6,670 nt of DNA, from contig JAFGOL010000081.1 of the NCBI GenBank assembly GCA_016926495.1, forward strand, positions 1 to 6,670, written 5' to 3'. The notes under the pieces were generated by a model. It searched no databases, was not told where the DNA came from, and was given only the letters and a program-made list of their open reading frames with translations. This document shows positions 6,438-6,670 of the stretch, one piece after another (within the stretch, counting starts at the first letter, position 1; each line of letters begins with the position of its first letter). The position numbers were made by a program, and so were the translations under genes. Origin of the DNA: Oligoflexia bacterium. GTDB lineage: Bacteria > Bdellovibrionota > JAFGOL01.

Positions 6438-6466
6438 TTGACGACAGAGAGGTTTTTAGATAAAGG
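6438..6466 (+). promoter_or_regulatory. Possible promoter for tRNA-Phe
   Basis: TTGACG (6438-6443; 5 of 6) is followed after 17 bases by TAAAGG (6461-6466), a weak -10. The start would be near 6474, about 13 bases before the mature tRNA. Position and the good -35 support it; the poor -10 limits confidence. Confidence 0.45.
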
Positions 6467-6486
6467 TTTTGATGCCTTGAGCCGAT

Positions 6487-6559
<73 letters not shown>

Positions 6560-6604
6560 TCTTGTTAACTATTTGATATTATTATCTTTTTCATTATTAA
6601 AGAC

Positions 6605-6609
6605 GGAGG
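6605..6609 (+). promoter_or_regulatory. Ribosome binding site of the last gene (decides start)
   Basis: GGAGG lies 5 bases before the GTG at 6615. With no in-frame ATG in the visible part, this site supports the GTG as start codon. Confidence 0.65.
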
Positions 6610-6614
6610 GATTT

Positions 6615-6670
6615 GTGAAACAGTTGAAGGATTTCGATACAAGGGTAGTTCAGAGGAATATAAAAAAGAA
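6615..6670 (+). CDS. N-terminal fragment of a hypothetical protein (cut by window end)
   Basis: The frame opens with GTG and stays open to the end of the window, giving about 18 residues: MKQLKDFDTRVVQRNIKK. A ribosome binding site at 6605-6609 supports it. The 'FDTRVVQRN' start resembles, from memory, a family of short, uncharacterised proteins of roughly 60 residues common in deltaproteobacteria and relatives ('YDTRV.ERN..KG'). That identity is tentative because so little is visible. It follows tRNA-Phe by 55 bases with no terminator between and no clear promoter of its own that would keep the ribosome binding site in the transcript, so co-transcription with the tRNA is plausible. Function unknown. 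Confidence 0.65.
   Translation, partial: MKQLKDFDTRVVQRNIKK

Noticed and set aside
6573..6600. Promoter-like TTGATA / TATTAA pair with a 16-base spacer before the last gene
   Set aside because: Transcription would start around 6607, inside the GGAGG ribosome binding site, so it would not produce a usable leader.

Overview
The window looks like chromosomal DNA of a Gram-negative bacterium. It has a type IV pilus secretin (PilQ) preceded by the tail of PilP, lipoprotein and Sec signal peptides, and a probable small outer-membrane protein. The style of the TPR protein and of the last small gene (Asp-Phe-Asp-Thr-Arg-Val-Val near its start), plus heavy use of ATA (Ile) and AGG (Arg) codons, suggests a member of the former Deltaproteobacteria or a related phylum. 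That placement is inference from recalled family resemblance, not from a search. No mobile element, CRISPR array or phage gene is visible.
Layout. Bases 2-175 are the 3' end of a pilP-like gene. Ten bases later comes pilQ (186-2576, +), a lipoprotein-type secretin with an unusual acidic linker. Two bases after the pilQ stop, a convergent gene (2579-3649, -) ends; it encodes a soluble TPR protein. An AT-rich divergent intergenic region follows, then a complete transketolase gene (3789-5780, +). A perfect bidirectional terminator (5803-5842) separates it from a convergent gene for a 156-residue exported, probably beta-barrel protein (5864-6334, -). That gene has a near-consensus sigma-70 promoter, a perfect Shine-Dalgarno and codon use typical of high expression. 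Next is tRNA-Phe(GAA) (6487-6559, +), then a GTG-started small gene that runs off the end of the window (6615-).
How the genes work together. PilP and PilQ form part of the type IVa pilus alignment complex and outer-membrane pore: PilP contacts the periplasmic N-domains of the PilQ secretin. The TPR protein, transketolase (non-oxidative pentose phosphate pathway), small outer-membrane protein and tRNA have no evident functional link to the pilus genes. Each appears to be its own transcription unit. I see no strong evidence of an undescribed multi-gene system. The best second-look items are the abundant-looking unrecognised outer-membrane protein with a palindrome on its promoter, the predicted lipidation and acidic linker of PilQ, and the terminator-free 2-bp convergent junction.
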